A stretch of 64,000 bases of DNA from Dendrophyllia cribrosa (taxonomy: Eukaryota; Cnidaria; Anthozoa; Scleractinia; Dendrophylliidae), in NCBI GenBank assembly GCA_024195265.1, contig JAJLRJ010000008.1, positions 26,592,932 through 26,656,931 of the forward strand. Direction: 5' to 3'. This document shows positions 40,564 through 52,919 of the stretch, piece after piece (position 1 is the stretch's first letter; each line of letters starts with the position of its first letter). The translations under genes were made by a program, and so were the position numbers. The notes under the pieces are model-generated. The model saw only the letters and a list, made by a program, of their open reading frames with translations, was not told where the DNA came from and did no database searches.

Positions 40564-43500
40564 TCCTAGATTGCAGGCTAACTGAACTTGTCGCTTAACT
40601 CTTGCAGCCTATGAAAGTCTTTCAGAACTAATAAAAGACAAACTGCAAGAATCTCTAGATCAAAGCTCATTGGACAGCCATTTAAAACTTCTAGAAGCTT
40701 TGTTCAAGCACTGGAAAGGAGAAGTTTTATCAGTAGCAGTCACAAGGATAGCACAAAATTGTAAGTTATTTCAACTGGTTTAAGGCTGTTCACAGTCCCC
40801 TATTTTCCCTTCTGTTTGTCCAGTTTGATTGTTGAGTTTGTTTAGTTGCCATCTTGAATGTCACGATGCACTAAAAGCTGAAAGAGTACAAAAACTGCTC
40901 AGGAGGGTGGGGTGAAAGTGAAGATAGTGTGGGTTCCCACCTTATCCCTTCCATGTCCCCACCCCTTGAGCAGTTTTTTGCACTCTCCCCAGTTTTAAGC
41001 ATGCCATGAATTTCAAGGATTGGTCTCGACGAACACACAGAAAAACAGGGGACTGTGAACAGTCTATTCAGATCAGATTCTGGTTTTTAAATTTTATTCA
41101 AAATAAGAGGTCCACTTCATGGAAAAATTTGTACATGGAGTCATGATGTGATCAAGTGCGAGTTGAAAGTTTAAGCTGTTGTTCCCTAGGGAGTTCTACA
41201 GTTTTGGTGTCCTAGGGAGTTAAATTGTCTTGAGACATGACATGTTGTCAATAATCACCCCACTTCTAATTACTTCATGCTTAATATAAAAACTGGCAGG
41301 CAATGCAAATAGGTCAGATTGGCCCCTTTGGCTCATAGACATAGAGAGACTAATAAAACATTTTAATAAGTTTTTTTGTTACTTTCTGAATGCAGTATAA
41401 TTAATATTATTTTCATTTGGCAATTTTATGAGCCTTTTCATAAGTATATAAGGTTGAATGATATGGTACCTGGTCATGTGCTAAAATTACAATCTTAAAT
41501 ATTATTATTTCAGTACCTGCAAAGGAGGTCTATAAACTTGCTGCACTTATTTTTGAGACCAAACCCTCAGGTAAGACATTTTTCTTAAATTACTTCTAAA
41601 CGACTGCTTAGTAAATTCAATCAAATTAAAATAATAATTATTGATAATAGCTAATAAAAGAATAATTAGAAAATATGTCTTGTTGAACGAAAAAAGAGAA
41701 ATTCTGCACTCGGTAGGGGTTTCAAACTCGCAAACCTTCAACCCATGTAGTGACTGGCGCCTCTATCCATTATGCAATGGAGCTATTAGCCATGTTTTGC
41801 TTGTTTTAATCTCCACTCTTTATGTAATTGGCTATAAGCTCTGACATCCTACATCATTGCTTGAAAACAATGCATTTGCTACCCAGCACTGAGTTAACAG
41901 AATGCAATATTTCATCTTGGCTTGTCATCTTTTTTTTTTACAGGAAACATGCCTTTTAAGTTGCCAAAGGTTTTATTGTTTTTTCTTCTTCTCATTGTGT
42001 AGTTGGAAAAGCTGCTGTTGAATTGTCTGCTCCACTGTTTAGATTTTCAGCAATGGCAGGTGATACAGATGGGATGTACAGCTATGGCAAATTGCTGGAA
42101 ACAGGTCAAGTGAAATTGGGATGTATCTTCTTTGTACATATCATAAGGGTATTAATAGTAAAACAAGACTGGGGTACAAATTTTATTGCACATAGAAACC
42201 TATCATTTCATGTGCAGTCATGTTAATGATCATTTACATATTAACCAGGGAGTAGGGATGGTGCAGAGGTGAAGGCACTCACTTTCCACCCGGCGTTCTA
42301 TTCCTGGAGGCAAAACCATATGTGGGTTGAGTTTGTTGTTGGTTCTCATTCTTGCTCTGAGGATTGTTCTCGGGGTTACTGCAGTTCTAGTCCCTCAACA
42401 AAAACCAACACTTCCGAATTCCAGTTCAATTCTGAAACAGTGGAAGTAAGAGCCACCTTGTGTTTTTTTTCTGAAATTCCTTTTTATTTAATATTTATTT
42501 ATTTTTATGATAGTGAGTATGTAATCACAGTTGACATCAAATTGCAGCGGATTTCACTGCATTGTGTAGTCCCAGGTTTTCAGACATATTTTGTTATTTA
42601 TGATTTTTTCATCATGTGTTGCATCAAGCTCAGAAAACAGTAAAGAAAATTCACAAATCAAAAGCAAAAGGCTAATTTTTTCATTTTTTTTTCCATGATC
42701 CAAAAAAGGAACCCTACAATAAAAAAAATCCTGCAAAATTTCCCCGTAAAAATTTACTCCACTGTCAAAATTATATATAAATATCCCTTTTTACTGTATG
42801 TAAAATCATGTTGGAACTTCTCTTTCGTTCAGATGTAATTGAAATAACGTGACACTGATTAAGGCATTTTACGTTTACATGTTGTTTCACCTGTATTTTG
42901 ATTGAATGTACTCATTAAATAAAAATGAAATGTTGCAATTCCAATAACGCGACTTCCTGCAAATCGCAAATAATTAATTTCCAGCAAGAAAAAACAGTCT
43001 TTCCCAATCGCAAAAATTAGTTCCTGCGAAACACAAAAAATCACCTATCTGCAAAATTAAACTCCCACAAAAATTTAATGCCACATAACCTACATAACTT
43101 TACAGTGCATACTTTTCAACTGATTTTCTCAAACCCATCAATTCAAACTCATTTAGTTTGAAAAAAGAAAGTCAGAAACGTGACGGTGGTTTGGAAACCC
43201 ATTCTTAATTTTGTAGACAGTTTTGCCAATTTATTCCTTCATTTTCTTTACATTTAAAGATCAGTTTGAGAAGTTATTAATATCAAACACTCAAAAGAGT
43301 GTTTCATCAGGTTCACTTACGTCCAGGATTGTAGATAATTAGATGCATGGCAAATTTTGATATCCAGCACGAAGTGCCCCATTAAGTCTAAGTGTTAACT
43401 ATCTTTTTTGAAATGTAAGGTAAGCATTAGTGTTAGTGTTGTTTTTAGGTTAGGGTAAACGCACCTGTTTATCTACTTAAAGAGCAGAATTTAGGGGACA

Positions 43501-46500
43501 CTGTGATGTTTATTGTCTGAATTTTTGAAAACAAGTGATGTTGAAGTTGAGTAGAAGAGCAAGAGGACACTTTGTGATGCTTATTAAATTTGTCATGCAT
43601 CTAATTATCTTCAATCCTGGACATAACTGATCAGGTTTCCAAACACCTTGAAGTGGGTTAAAAAAAAAAACTCGGCTGCGCCTCGTTTTTCCAACCCACT
43701 TCTCGGTGTTTGGAAATCCTGATGAAACTCTCTTCCTTGTGTTTGATATATTACTTAATTATTACTTGCACCTCTACAGGAGATGGTGGAGTAGATGCAG
43801 ACCCCATAGAAGCAGGAAGAATGTTTTCTGAGCTGGCAGAACAAGGTCACCCATTTGCACAGGTACAAGGTCAAAGATGGATGTTATTATGCTAGTATTG
43901 GCCATTTGGCTTGAAAAGCTGATCTTTTTTTCTTTTGCTTCAGTTTTCTCTTGCACAGTTATATCACAATGGAATTGGAATGAAAAAGGATTTGAATGTG
44001 GCACTCAGCCTGTATGAGGTACAATGAACAATGCTATTAACCCTTTAATTTCCAGTTTCAAAATACAAATTCTCTTTCCTTGTTCCCATACCTTTCTTGG
44101 GGAGAAGTTAACATATCAAGAGGATTAATCTTAACCCATTCACACCTGAGGATTTTTACGTTTTTGAGTGATTTTCTGCATACACACGCCCCATAGGATT
44201 TCGTGACTGCATATTTGGAGTTACCATTGAAAGTGCTGCTGTTCTAAAACACTGAAGGCTCGAGTTTACTGGAAACGTCATTGTGACGATCTCATTTTGC
44301 TTGCTTGATTTGCAATAAAGGGTCCAATATGAATTATCTACGATTTTTGGTAAGTTCACAGCCATTTTTCATCTTTAGTAGCTGCCTGGTGAGCATCATT
44401 AAGCTTGGAGGTAGTTCAGAGTCCACTTCTCAATGAAGCGAGTTAGTTGTTGTACTTCGTTTGCGAATTTGGCTCGTTGCTCGTTGAACTGGAAAAATGG
44501 CCGCCTGGAAACGAAGCAGCTTTGGGACTCGACTCTGGATGAATTTCTCGACCTACTGCGGCATATTTTGGAAGTTGCGACCACAGGAGAACACAACAAG
44601 CGCGAAATTTCGGCGGTGGGTCGGAGTGGCTGTGGACTTAGTATAAATATGAAATGTGTGCGGAAAGAAACGAACGCTGTCAAAATTCTTGGCCATTTCC
44701 CAGCATGCAGTGCGGTGGTGATATTGAAAATTGAGGCAAGGTCAGTATGCATTAGAACGAGAGGCTAGAGCTCGGCCCGAGCAACGAATAAGAGCAAAAA
44801 AATTCACTGCTAAGCTAGGACTAGGACTGAATTTTGCTGTGAATGTTGATTTTTGGGTTTGCCATGATGATTTGAATAAAAAAAACTAAAGGCAAAAACG
44901 TGATTTTTGTTGTTTTTCTATGACGTTAAAAACGGTAATTTTTGTTATTGTCCAAATTCAAACGCTGATATTCTGCAAAAATCGCTGACTTTTTTGTGTT
45001 TATTGGGTATCTCAATTTGAAAGACTTTCTAGTCAATGCTCACAACTGCTAGTTAAGGCAATGTTCGCACGATTGAGAAAGTTACAATTTTTTAAAGCAG
45101 TGGAGTCTTGTACGGGCGGTTACGGGCGGTTCAGGTGTCAATGGGTTAAGTGATCATATCCTCAATTCTTATGACCTCTCTGTTTGACTAAGCATTGATA
45201 TACAAGGAGAAATTTGATGCTGATTCCTAATGGGCATAAAGAGTTAAAGTAAGTTTCTGGATGTTAGCAAGTCACGTCAAAAGGTGTACCAGACATTTTG
45301 GGCTTCGCCCTTCACGGTACCCTTCTCCGGGATGTTAACGTGGCCAAACGTGGCAACACGTCACTGAGGAATAACTTTGAGCATACACAATCCATCTTTA
45401 ATAAAAACCTTGTGTTCAACCTAGTAATGCTGACCTGGTTTGGCTTTTGTTATGCCTCCCAACTCAAATGCCTTTTTTCATTGGACAAGATTGTGTCACA
45501 TGCCATGGGTGAAAACAGTCTAACTCCCTTGGGCAAACAACAACTTCAGCTTTCTTGAAACTGCGGCAAATTTGGCCTCATGGGAAATAGTGAGTTTTGT
45601 TTCCCCTCAACCCTCAATGTTGCACTCGATGAGGGTCTCGGAGAAACAAAACTCACTATTTTCCTTGGGGCCAGTTATAAGTGCTTAATATTTCACTTTG
45701 AGCCTAAGGCTGATAATGCAAACATTTACATCACAGGCTTACCTCTGTTTGGCCATATCTGTTTATAAAACTAACCACACTAAACTGGGGCAAATTATTT
45801 AGTGTTCTTAAAACTGATGAAAATAGAATAAAAACTCTCAAAATCACTGCCATGTTGTTTAACTTTGTTTTTGTGTTTATTTTGGCAATTTGTGGCTCGC
45901 GAAAGTGATATTTTCAAAATAACAGTTGGACTCGCAAACATTTGAGCGAGTTGAACCGTTATTTGGAAAATATTAAATATGTATGGTTCCAGGAAATATC
46001 CATACCTGTAACGAGGAGGGTCATTAGAAATTTTGAGGGGAGGGCAGAAAGAAAACTATAAAGCTGAACTGGAGGGTCTGGATATTCCCTGGAACAACAT
46101 ATCTTTAGTTAACATTCTGCACAAAAGCAATGAAGGTCAATTAACTTTCTTCAAGTCTTCGCAGCTCTTTACCTCTGCATACTTTCAAGGTTGCTCAGTT
46201 CACTCTCTATGAACGGTATGCTTAAAAGCGTGAACAACTGGATAAACCTGTAGATACACAATTCGTCTTGTGCTGTCTTTATATACAATCAAACAAGGAA
46301 CGCATACAAAAAAGATGCAATAAAATGATGTTGCTCACTGACTGTTCCACTGACTGTATCCTTAGTGTAAAAACAGATACTAATGGGGTCTAAAGAGAGG
46401 GATGTCCAAACCTGTTAACCATGTACAGTTTCTTTGCAGGTCAGTGCACAGAATGGCGTTAGTGAAGCTAATACAATGATTGGTAGGTAAGGTAAATATA

Positions 46501-49500
46501 GTGGTACAGTGTAGATACAGTAATGTTGTAATTTTGTTTGACCACTCACTCAAGTGTCCCTCTCCGGAGAACCTTTCACACAAAAGAAGACAGAACCCAA
46601 TTTTCTAAACTTAATTAATATATGATATACCTGTGATGTTCAATTTATTTTATTTATATTTATTTTTTATTCTTACACATTAACATTGTATTTTTAGCTT
46701 GCAAAGGTGTAATTAAAGGTTCTTTACTTATTAAAAGTGGATAAATTCAAAAGTTAAAAAAAACACGATACAATAAATTTTCGTTTCTTAAGATACTGAA
46801 AAAAAAAATTATCAAAGGAAAGTACTGCTTGACAAGTTTCATGTTAAAGCCTACACTTGAGGAAAAACCCTGTACAGCAGAGTAAACAGCACTATGAAAA
46901 GTTTTCTAGCCATACTATACGATTTCATCAACGGGCTCAAAGTTAGGGTAAAACCACATGACTCATGACTCAAGATTGACAAATGGCATTAAAATTTTGT
47001 GGATTAAAATGTGTGCATATTTTATACATGTGAATATGATCTACAAAATACGTATCCTGCAAAAATTTATTACCCACCAAAAATATATCGTTCCGACCAT
47101 CTTACTCCACTATTTCTAAAACTCGTTAATAAATCATGACGAGAACACAAAGGAAATCACTACCGTGAAGGAGGTCTGGATACCCGGTCTTAATTTGCAT
47201 AGATTTTGGCGATTTTATTCCTTCGTTTTCTAATAAATATAAATTTATATTGCGCAAATATCAACCAATAGAGTTTTCAAATGTGCATTACAACGATTAA
47301 AATAAAATGATTACTAAAACTAGAATTAAAAATGTTACAAAGCTATTGATATAAAAGATGCATAGAAAATAAAAATATTGCAATCGAATGCATGTCTGTA
47401 GATAAGTAATTGTCCAAAAATCTAATATATGTAAAATAACTAATAAATTAATGCAAATAAGCGGTTTTAAAAATATATGTTTTTTACAGAAGATTTAAGT
47501 ACTGATGCAAGTACAGTCCTTAATAATGTCTTAATAATGATCAGTTTGAGAAGCTATTGTATATCAAACACTCGAAAGAATGTTTCATCGATTGTTGCGT
47601 TTCATCGATTGTTGCGCTAAAAGTTGATGCCGTGTAACATGGGTGCGCGGACGATTTTCTTCGCAATTTTTGGTTGCGAGTTTTTGAAGCTGATTCAAGC
47701 TGATTACACGGCGTCAACTTTTAGCGCAACATTGTTGCGCTAAAAATCGTCGTTGCGAATCGTCCTGTATAACATCACCATGATGTTATTAACTTACAAA
47801 AATCAAATCCCTTGCAAGTATTGTTCTGCAACTTAAAGCTGATGCTGGTTGAAGTGAAAAGTGTTGTAATTTGTTGCTTGTCTTTGTTTGTAAAGGAAAT
47901 ATGTACACCACTGGTGAGGCAGGAAGGGTGGATCTTACAAAGGCAGCCGAGTATTTCGCAAAGGCTGCTGAGAAAGGTACACCGGTTCAAAAGGACACTA
48001 TCCCGGCTGAAATATCGTGTTTCCGGCATGATTATGGCCAAGAACTTGCTTTAAGCTTACTTTATTATCTTGAAATTGGAAGAAACCATCGCCAAAAGTG
48101 ATAGAAGCAAAGAAATATGAACTAAACAGACAAAATAATGGCAAGAAAAGTCAAAATTTCACAAGATGGCAAGTTTGATTTCCTGACTGCCTGTCAATAA
48201 ATCAAATTTCATGAACTGAAATCCACTTCAATCCTTATAATCCTACACTTTATCTCCAAACTACTGCTTTTGTTTTGCCCTATAGAATCTTTTTATCCAA
48301 CTAAGTTGTATATTTGGTGGTATTTGGCAATATAACGTGGAAATAAGCTAAGCGAAATTTTGCTATTTTGGTGGGACAGTGTTCCTTTAAAGAAGGAGTT
48401 GTCAGTTTGCTTCTTCAACATGTCGTTTTTATAGAGCAGTTTTCAATTGAGTGTCGTAAAACCAAAACCAAAGTAATTACTCTGACCAATCACAGCAGTC
48501 GTAAACAATCCAATGAACCAGTCAGAGCTCGAAGCAATTACATGTCGGCGGCGCCAAGCGCAGGAAAACGCGTGCGAGCAAGTCACGATTGGTTTTGGTT
48601 TTACTTCTGATTGGTCGAGAAAGTGGCGCGAGATTTTTTAGCCAATCACAAAGCGTAGCAATGCAAAACCAAAGCAATTGTGTTATTACTTTCGACACTC
48701 AATTGAAAACTGCTCTAATATCAACCATTTTAATTCCTATTATAACTTTTATTAACAATGATTTAGAAATACATAGACAAGTAATAACAAGCGATATAAT
48801 ATCCCGACGTTTCAGCGACCTCATGACGCCATTATCAAGGGTACAAATGAGAATAAAATTAACAAATGCGAGTTCAAGAGTAATAACTAATTTACATAGC
48901 GGAGGTGGCTACACAAATATTTTAGCACGGATAGAATCCGTTTGCACATTCAAACTCGGTGTTAATTGTTTGATGTAAAGCATCTCGTTGACTAGACAAT
49001 CAAATTTGTTCATGCATTTCTTGAGAACTTTGAAACAGCTACGTGGATGGCCATAAAAGCACATCATCTTCAATACACAAGCACTATGACAACGACCACG
49101 CGGGTGCTGTCCCTGAGGACCTCCGTAGCTGTTTCAAAGTTCTCAAGAAATGCATGAACAAATTTGATTGTCTAGTCAACGAGATGCTTTACATCAAACA
49201 ATTAACACCGAGTTTGAATGTGCAAACGGATTCTATCCGTGCTAAAATATTTGTGTAGCCACCTCCGCTATGTAAATTAGTTATTACTCTTGAACTCGCA
49301 TTTGTTAATTTTATTCTCATTTGTACCCTTGATAATGGGTCATGAGGTCGCTGAAACGTCGGGATATTATATCGCTTATTATAACTTTTGGTTGAAAATG
49401 CATGCTTAGACTGAATAAACAGCCGCTTTGTTTGAGGTCACTCTTTGTTTCTCGGGCATCTTAAAAGAGCTATGTAATGGGGATTTGACATTTTTGGTTC

Positions 49501-51811
49501 AAAACTGCCCCAATTTAAAACTTGTTACCGTTGTCAGACATGAAATGCTTATAGAACACTAAGAGGGAGAAATCAAGTGAATTTTTCGGAGAGAGAATCA
49601 ACTATAATTTGAGTTTTAACGAGTTTTCCCAAAGATGGTTGGCCCAATTTTTTTAAGTTGCAACCCATTTCTATTCTGGTTATCTGCAGCCCAAGACACT
49701 TATTTTTACTCTTAGAACACTAAAGTAGAGTAATATTAAACAAAACCGGACCATTATTTTTGGTTTTGGCGAGAAAGCCCCTTTTAAAAATGCATTTGCC
49801 TTCCTTAATTGCCAGGTGACATATCCGCCCTTATGTCTCTCGGTGCATTTTACAGTCAAGGTACAGGAGTTGAAAAGGACTACGAAAAGTCATTTAAGTG
49901 CTACAAGGCAGCTGCGGACCAAGGTATACTACAACACTTGTTACTCCTCATAAATTGCTTGATTCTTTTGAGTCTTACCAGTGTCAACCACAGTGGAACA
50001 ATCCCCGTTAATGTGGCCGCCAACGGGCCATAAAAATATGGTCGTATTAACGGAGTGGTCATATTAATAGGGTGGGGTCAAATTAAAATACAGGCCCCTT
50101 GTATATTAACTTGTAACAAAAAACTGTAAATTGAACCATACCAATCAGAAACGAAGATTTTTATCATCTAACAATATGACCAACGAAATTTGCAATCAAT
50201 CGGGTTATTTCTTGACGGTTGCTGGATTTTGTTACTTGAAGAGAAAATGAGGTATCATTTCCTTTTGGTCACTTATATGTCATTTTGCATTAGCTAGTGA
50301 TCGCATTAACGGTGTTAATTTATAAAGAAAATAACAGACTCCAGAAGGTGGTTGTATCAGAAAAACGAGGTTTTCAGATAAAAAAATTACTGAGCTTTTG
50401 TTCGGGCCAAAGAAAAATGGCCACAACAACCATCAGATTAAAAATCTGTCATACAACTACAAGAACCCCACGCCGCCCGCCAAATTAAAGTGTTTGCAGC
50501 TTTTTAGTTGGATTATTATCAAGTGGTTTATTTAACCATCGTTTTGCTCACCAGGTTACCTAACAGCCCAGTACAACATTGGAGTAAACTACTTCTCAGG
50601 TCTTGGTGTTGAGCATGACTTACAGAAGGCAGCTCATTACTTTGATCTTGCTGCTCAGCGAGGACACGTGCCTGCTCAGGTATGATAGTTATGAAACGCA
50701 CTGTTACACTATGCAATCTCCATGCAACTTGTCGTGCTACGAAACATTTCACAGTATAGCATACCATGCACGACCATTGCTGTAATGTGTTGGTACATGT
50801 AGATAGGTAGGAAAAGTCGCACACGAACCACAGGAGGCCCAGTGAAGTTAACTAGCCTGTTCGAGGCGTTCAGATAGTGGAGATTGAAGGATAGGCGGCG
50901 CACAGAAGGAAACATATTGCGAGCGTTGACCGCCAGAGGGTGATAGGTGCGAAAAAGAGCGAGGCGAGATACCAGAACAAATTGTGTTGGTGTACACATG
51001 TACATACACTTGTAATCGCAAAATCACTTTGTGACTTCTTCGTGAATTTATATGTAAAATCTCCCACGGACTGTTTTTTCAACAGCGTGGAAAACTCAAA
51101 ACGTGATGATCTGCAGCTCTCAGAAACCTCTATTTTCATTGGCCTTGTAAAACACAGCTGCTGTTGTTTTTAGGGCTAGGGTCCATTGTTGTGTTGTTTG
51201 TTCTATTGTTCTCTCGAAGGGTATCTGACCAATGGTGTGAGACCTTACGAGAGCTACTACATCGCCCACCCATAACTCGAGTTCTTTAAGTTCTGGACAA
51301 CTTTTCAGATGTCTTGACTTTTACACATGCAGTTAGTATCTTAGAGAAAAAATATTGTAATGAAACTGTTTACGGTGATAAAATAATGAAAGCATACTTG
51401 CATGGTTGATGACTTACATATCAGTTAGAATTCTACATAAATTGAAATTGCTATTATTAAACTCCAAATTACAAACATTTGCACTATCCACCGAAACTCT
51501 GTTTTTAAAAAAAGGTGGACCTTTCCATGGAAAGGTTACTGATCGAGAACAGACCGCGTACAGAGTTCTCTTATTTCCTTTGGAAAAAGCAAAAGAAGTT
51601 GCTAACTCAATTTTTGTGTGTCAATGCTTCATTTCTTTTTCAGATAAATCTTGGAAACATGTACTATTGGGGATATGGAGTTGACAAAGACTGGGAGAAA
51701 TCGAGGGCGCTTTACAGAGGGGCGGCAAAGACAAACAAAAACGCTGAACTTTTGCTTCAAGAACTTGAGGATGAAATGAAAGGACAGAACAACACTGACG
51801 ACCCTTATTAA
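38454..51811 (+). CDS. mitochondrial Sel1-like repeat protein, 11 exons, 421 aa
   Basis: Exons: 38454-38724, 40608-40760, 41514-41570, 42003-42104, 43780-43862, 43944-44018, 46440-46482, 47896-47976, 49816-49923, 50555-50679, 51644-51811. All introns are GT-AG and phases agree, giving 1266 nt. Residues 1-90 are Arg/Cys/Ser-rich with almost no acidic residues in the first 50 (MATNMVACFRCLRPVSQL), typical of a mitochondrial targeting presequence. The C-terminal half is a string of Sel1/TPR-like repeats, e.g. FSLAQLYHNGIGMKKD, LGAFYSQGTGVEKDYEKS, YNIGVNYFSGLGVEHD and LGNMYYWGYGVDKDWEKS. Many internal introns are in phase 1, suggesting repeat-by-exon growth. Sel1 repeats form protein-binding solenoids. 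DELE1 is a known mitochondrial Sel1/TPR protein and a possible relative, but orthology is not established. The partner is unknown. Confidence 0.88.
38815..38945 (+). repeat. pyrimidine-rich minisatellite (CCACCC/CTCC units)
   Basis: About 130 bases with almost only C and T plus spaced A, in units like CCCCCTACCCACC and CCTCCACTCTCC. It lies in intron 1 of the Sel1 gene. The G-rich strand could form quadruplex structures. Confidence 0.85.
39438..39946. mobile_element. TIR element, about 509 bp
   Basis: Ends TACCTTATTGGTACTAATTTTCG and CGAAAATTAGTGCCAATAAGGTA are inverted. The interior has many CGCGAAA/TTTCGCG blocks. Related, more decayed CGCGAAA-type DNA is at 42930-43085. Confidence 0.85.
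41690..41775 (-). repeat. tRNA-like SINE head or tRNA pseudogene
   Basis: The minus strand shows an A-box-like TGCATAATGGATAGAGG and a B-box-like GAGTTTGAAACCC about 50 bases apart, flanked by AGCTCC and GAGTGC. It lies inside Sel1 intron 3. A clean tRNA acceptor stem is not seen. Confidence 0.45.
42250..42440 (+). mobile_element. tRNA-derived SINE
   Basis: A-box-like TGGTGCAGAGGTGAAGG and B-box-like GCGTTCTATTCCTGG are followed by GTTGAGTTTGTTG, GGTTCTC and CCTCAACAAAAACCAACA, an arrangement I associate with common anthozoan SINEs. It lies in intron 4 of the Sel1 gene. Confidence 0.6.
43259..43765. repeat. element with inverted TCAAACAC / GTGTTTGATAT ends
   Basis: ATCAAACACTCAAAAGAGTG then TTTCATCAGG at the left mirrors CCTGATGAAACTCTC ... 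GTGTTTGATAT at the right. Inner GATTGTAGATAATTAGATGC and CATCTAATTATCTTCAATC also mirror. A solo end is at 47540-47590. Confidence 0.65.
44131..45149. mobile_element. piggyBac-type non-autonomous element, 1019 bp
   Basis: TTAA followed by CCCATTCACACCTGA at the left, and TCAGGTGTCAATGGG followed by TTAA at the right. The TTAA target and CCC...GGG termini fit piggyBac. The interior has no transposase; an open frame at 44433-44768 shows no domain. It lies in intron 6 of the Sel1 gene. Confidence 0.75.
45583..45664. repeat. short inverted repeat
   Basis: GGAAATAGTGAGTTTTGTTTC pairs with GAAACAAAACTCACTATTTTCC, with a 40-base loop rich in CCCTCAA/GAGGGTC. Confidence 0.6.
47611..47730. repeat. 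foldback repeat, 120 bp
   Basis: GTTGCGCTAAAAGTTGATGC and the complement GCGTCAACTTTTAGCGCAAC bound the element. Part of one arm repeats just outside at 47733-47760. It lies in intron 7 of the Sel1 gene. Confidence 0.7.
48432..48718. mobile_element. TIR MITE, 287 bp, TA target
   Basis: AGAGCAGTTTTCAATTGAGTG and its complement CACTCAATTGAAAACTGCTCT are inverted ends flanked by TA. The interior has several CCAATCA/TGATTGG blocks. A decayed relative is near 24100-24260. Confidence 0.85.
48751..49377 (+). mobile_element. Penelope-like element insertion with inverted terminal copy
   Basis: The 12 bp ATTATAACTTTT is directly repeated on both sides (48739-48750 and 49378-49389). Inside, a right-hand 3' end (from about 49054 to 49377) and a left-hand copy in opposite orientation (about 49050 down to 48790) share about 260 bp of near-identical sequence, a layout known for Penelope-like elements. 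Each arm carries a hammerhead-like block (48802-48841 minus; 49326-49366 plus) with TTGATAA, a GGCG...CGCT stem in the left copy, and GAAACGTC|GGG. Core changes suggest both are inactive. It lies in intron 8 of the Sel1 gene. Confidence 0.75.
49043..49258 (+). pseudogene. C-terminal fragment of a Penelope-like GIY-YIG endonuclease
   Basis: Residues read SSSIHKHYDNDH, VLKKCMNKFDCLVNEML and SLNVQTDSIRAKIFV, then stop. This is the distinctive tail of the endonuclease domain in Penelope-like retroelements (the NKFDCL.EML ... PSLNVQ.DSIRAK.F pattern). The reverse transcriptase and the GIY-YIG catalytic part are absent (5' truncated). A matching shorter frame runs on the minus strand in the left arm. 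Confidence 0.7.
50855..50980. repeat. interspersed repeat, copy 2 of the 9.9 kb family
   Basis: CCTGTTCGAGGCGTTCAGATAG, GGCGGC and GCGAAAAAGAGCGAGGCGAG are in the same order as in the 9.9-10.1 kb copy. It lies in the last intron of the Sel1 gene. Confidence 0.5.
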
Positions 51812-51886
51812 TGAAACAAAACTCTTCTCTTTCCTTGACCGGGGGTGTGGGCTGAGGGTAAAACATGAGGAACCCTTCTTTGTTCT

Positions 51887-51892
51887 AATAAA
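51887..51892 (+). terminator. candidate poly(A) signal of the Sel1 gene
   Basis: AATAAA 76 bases after the stop codon. Confidence 0.5.
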
Positions 51893-52919
51893 TAATCGAG
51901 AGAGGTGGAGGGGCCATAAAGGATTGTTGGGGTGCGAAATATTTGGAAATTAGTTATACACAAGTCAATTCCAACAATGCACGTGTCTGTGGACCAACGC
52001 CCGGCATTATTTTGCAAGAAAAAGTGTGGGTGAACGCTCCATGGCGGGGGCAAACGAGTGTTCAAATATCCCACGGGTCTTTGCATTTAAACTCATACAT
52101 ACGTTGTGATTTTTTCCGGCGATATTTCCATCGTTCTTTTGATCTGCGATCTCGTCATGACCCGATTTAGAGTATGTGAGAGCAAATTTCTCGTCTTAGT
52201 TGACAATCGCAGGTCGGGAATGATGCCAGGATGCTGTGAAGTCGAAAACGCGAGAATGCCAAATACCTGGTGAGAAGAATGCCCAACCCCCGGGATTACA
52301 AACGAGAGCCAAAATGTTCCTCTAATGTCTGAGGGAGGTGGGCATTGCTGAAATAGACTGATTAGATCTGGGTTTAAATCTAAAATCGCTAAATAAATAA
52401 ACGTTAAATTACCTTTAGTTATTTGTTGTGTTGTCGTCCTTTTGCCGTAGAAGTGATATTTTGAGCAACTTAGTTAAAAAACCCACCCATCAGGTAAATC
52501 AAGTTAGATTCATATTTCCCTTTTTGGCCTTTAAGCCCCCTCAGAAAACATACAATGACCCTTCATGGGGTAGGTATGGTAATTTTTCTGGAACAACAAA
52601 ATTTTATTTAACTTTCTCTCTATTTATTTCATGTTTTGTTTTGGATTTTGTCCTTTAACCAACCTATTTAAACTGTCCAACTAATGTGCAGCACTCTACT
52701 ACCTACACCATTGCAATGTACTGTGAATTTTAGGGATCATTCATTTTTTAGGAGGGGAGAGGGCCGGAGGAATCTAGGGGGGGAGGGGGAGGGGGGTGTC
52801 ACCACATTTTGACACTTTTTTTAGGGGAGGGTCACAATTATTTTCCTTCTTGAAAAGGGGGGTTGCAGCAAAAAACACCACCACTTTGTTTTTTTTTTTT
52901 AATTTTTTTTTATTTTGCC

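Noticed and set aside
44433..44768. 111-codon plus-strand frame
   Set aside because: It lies wholly inside a piggyBac-type MITE and shows no domain.
52735..52870. G-rich AGGATCATTCATTTTTTAGG block as a complete transposon
   Set aside because: Only one end could be recognised; no inverted partner was seen nearby.
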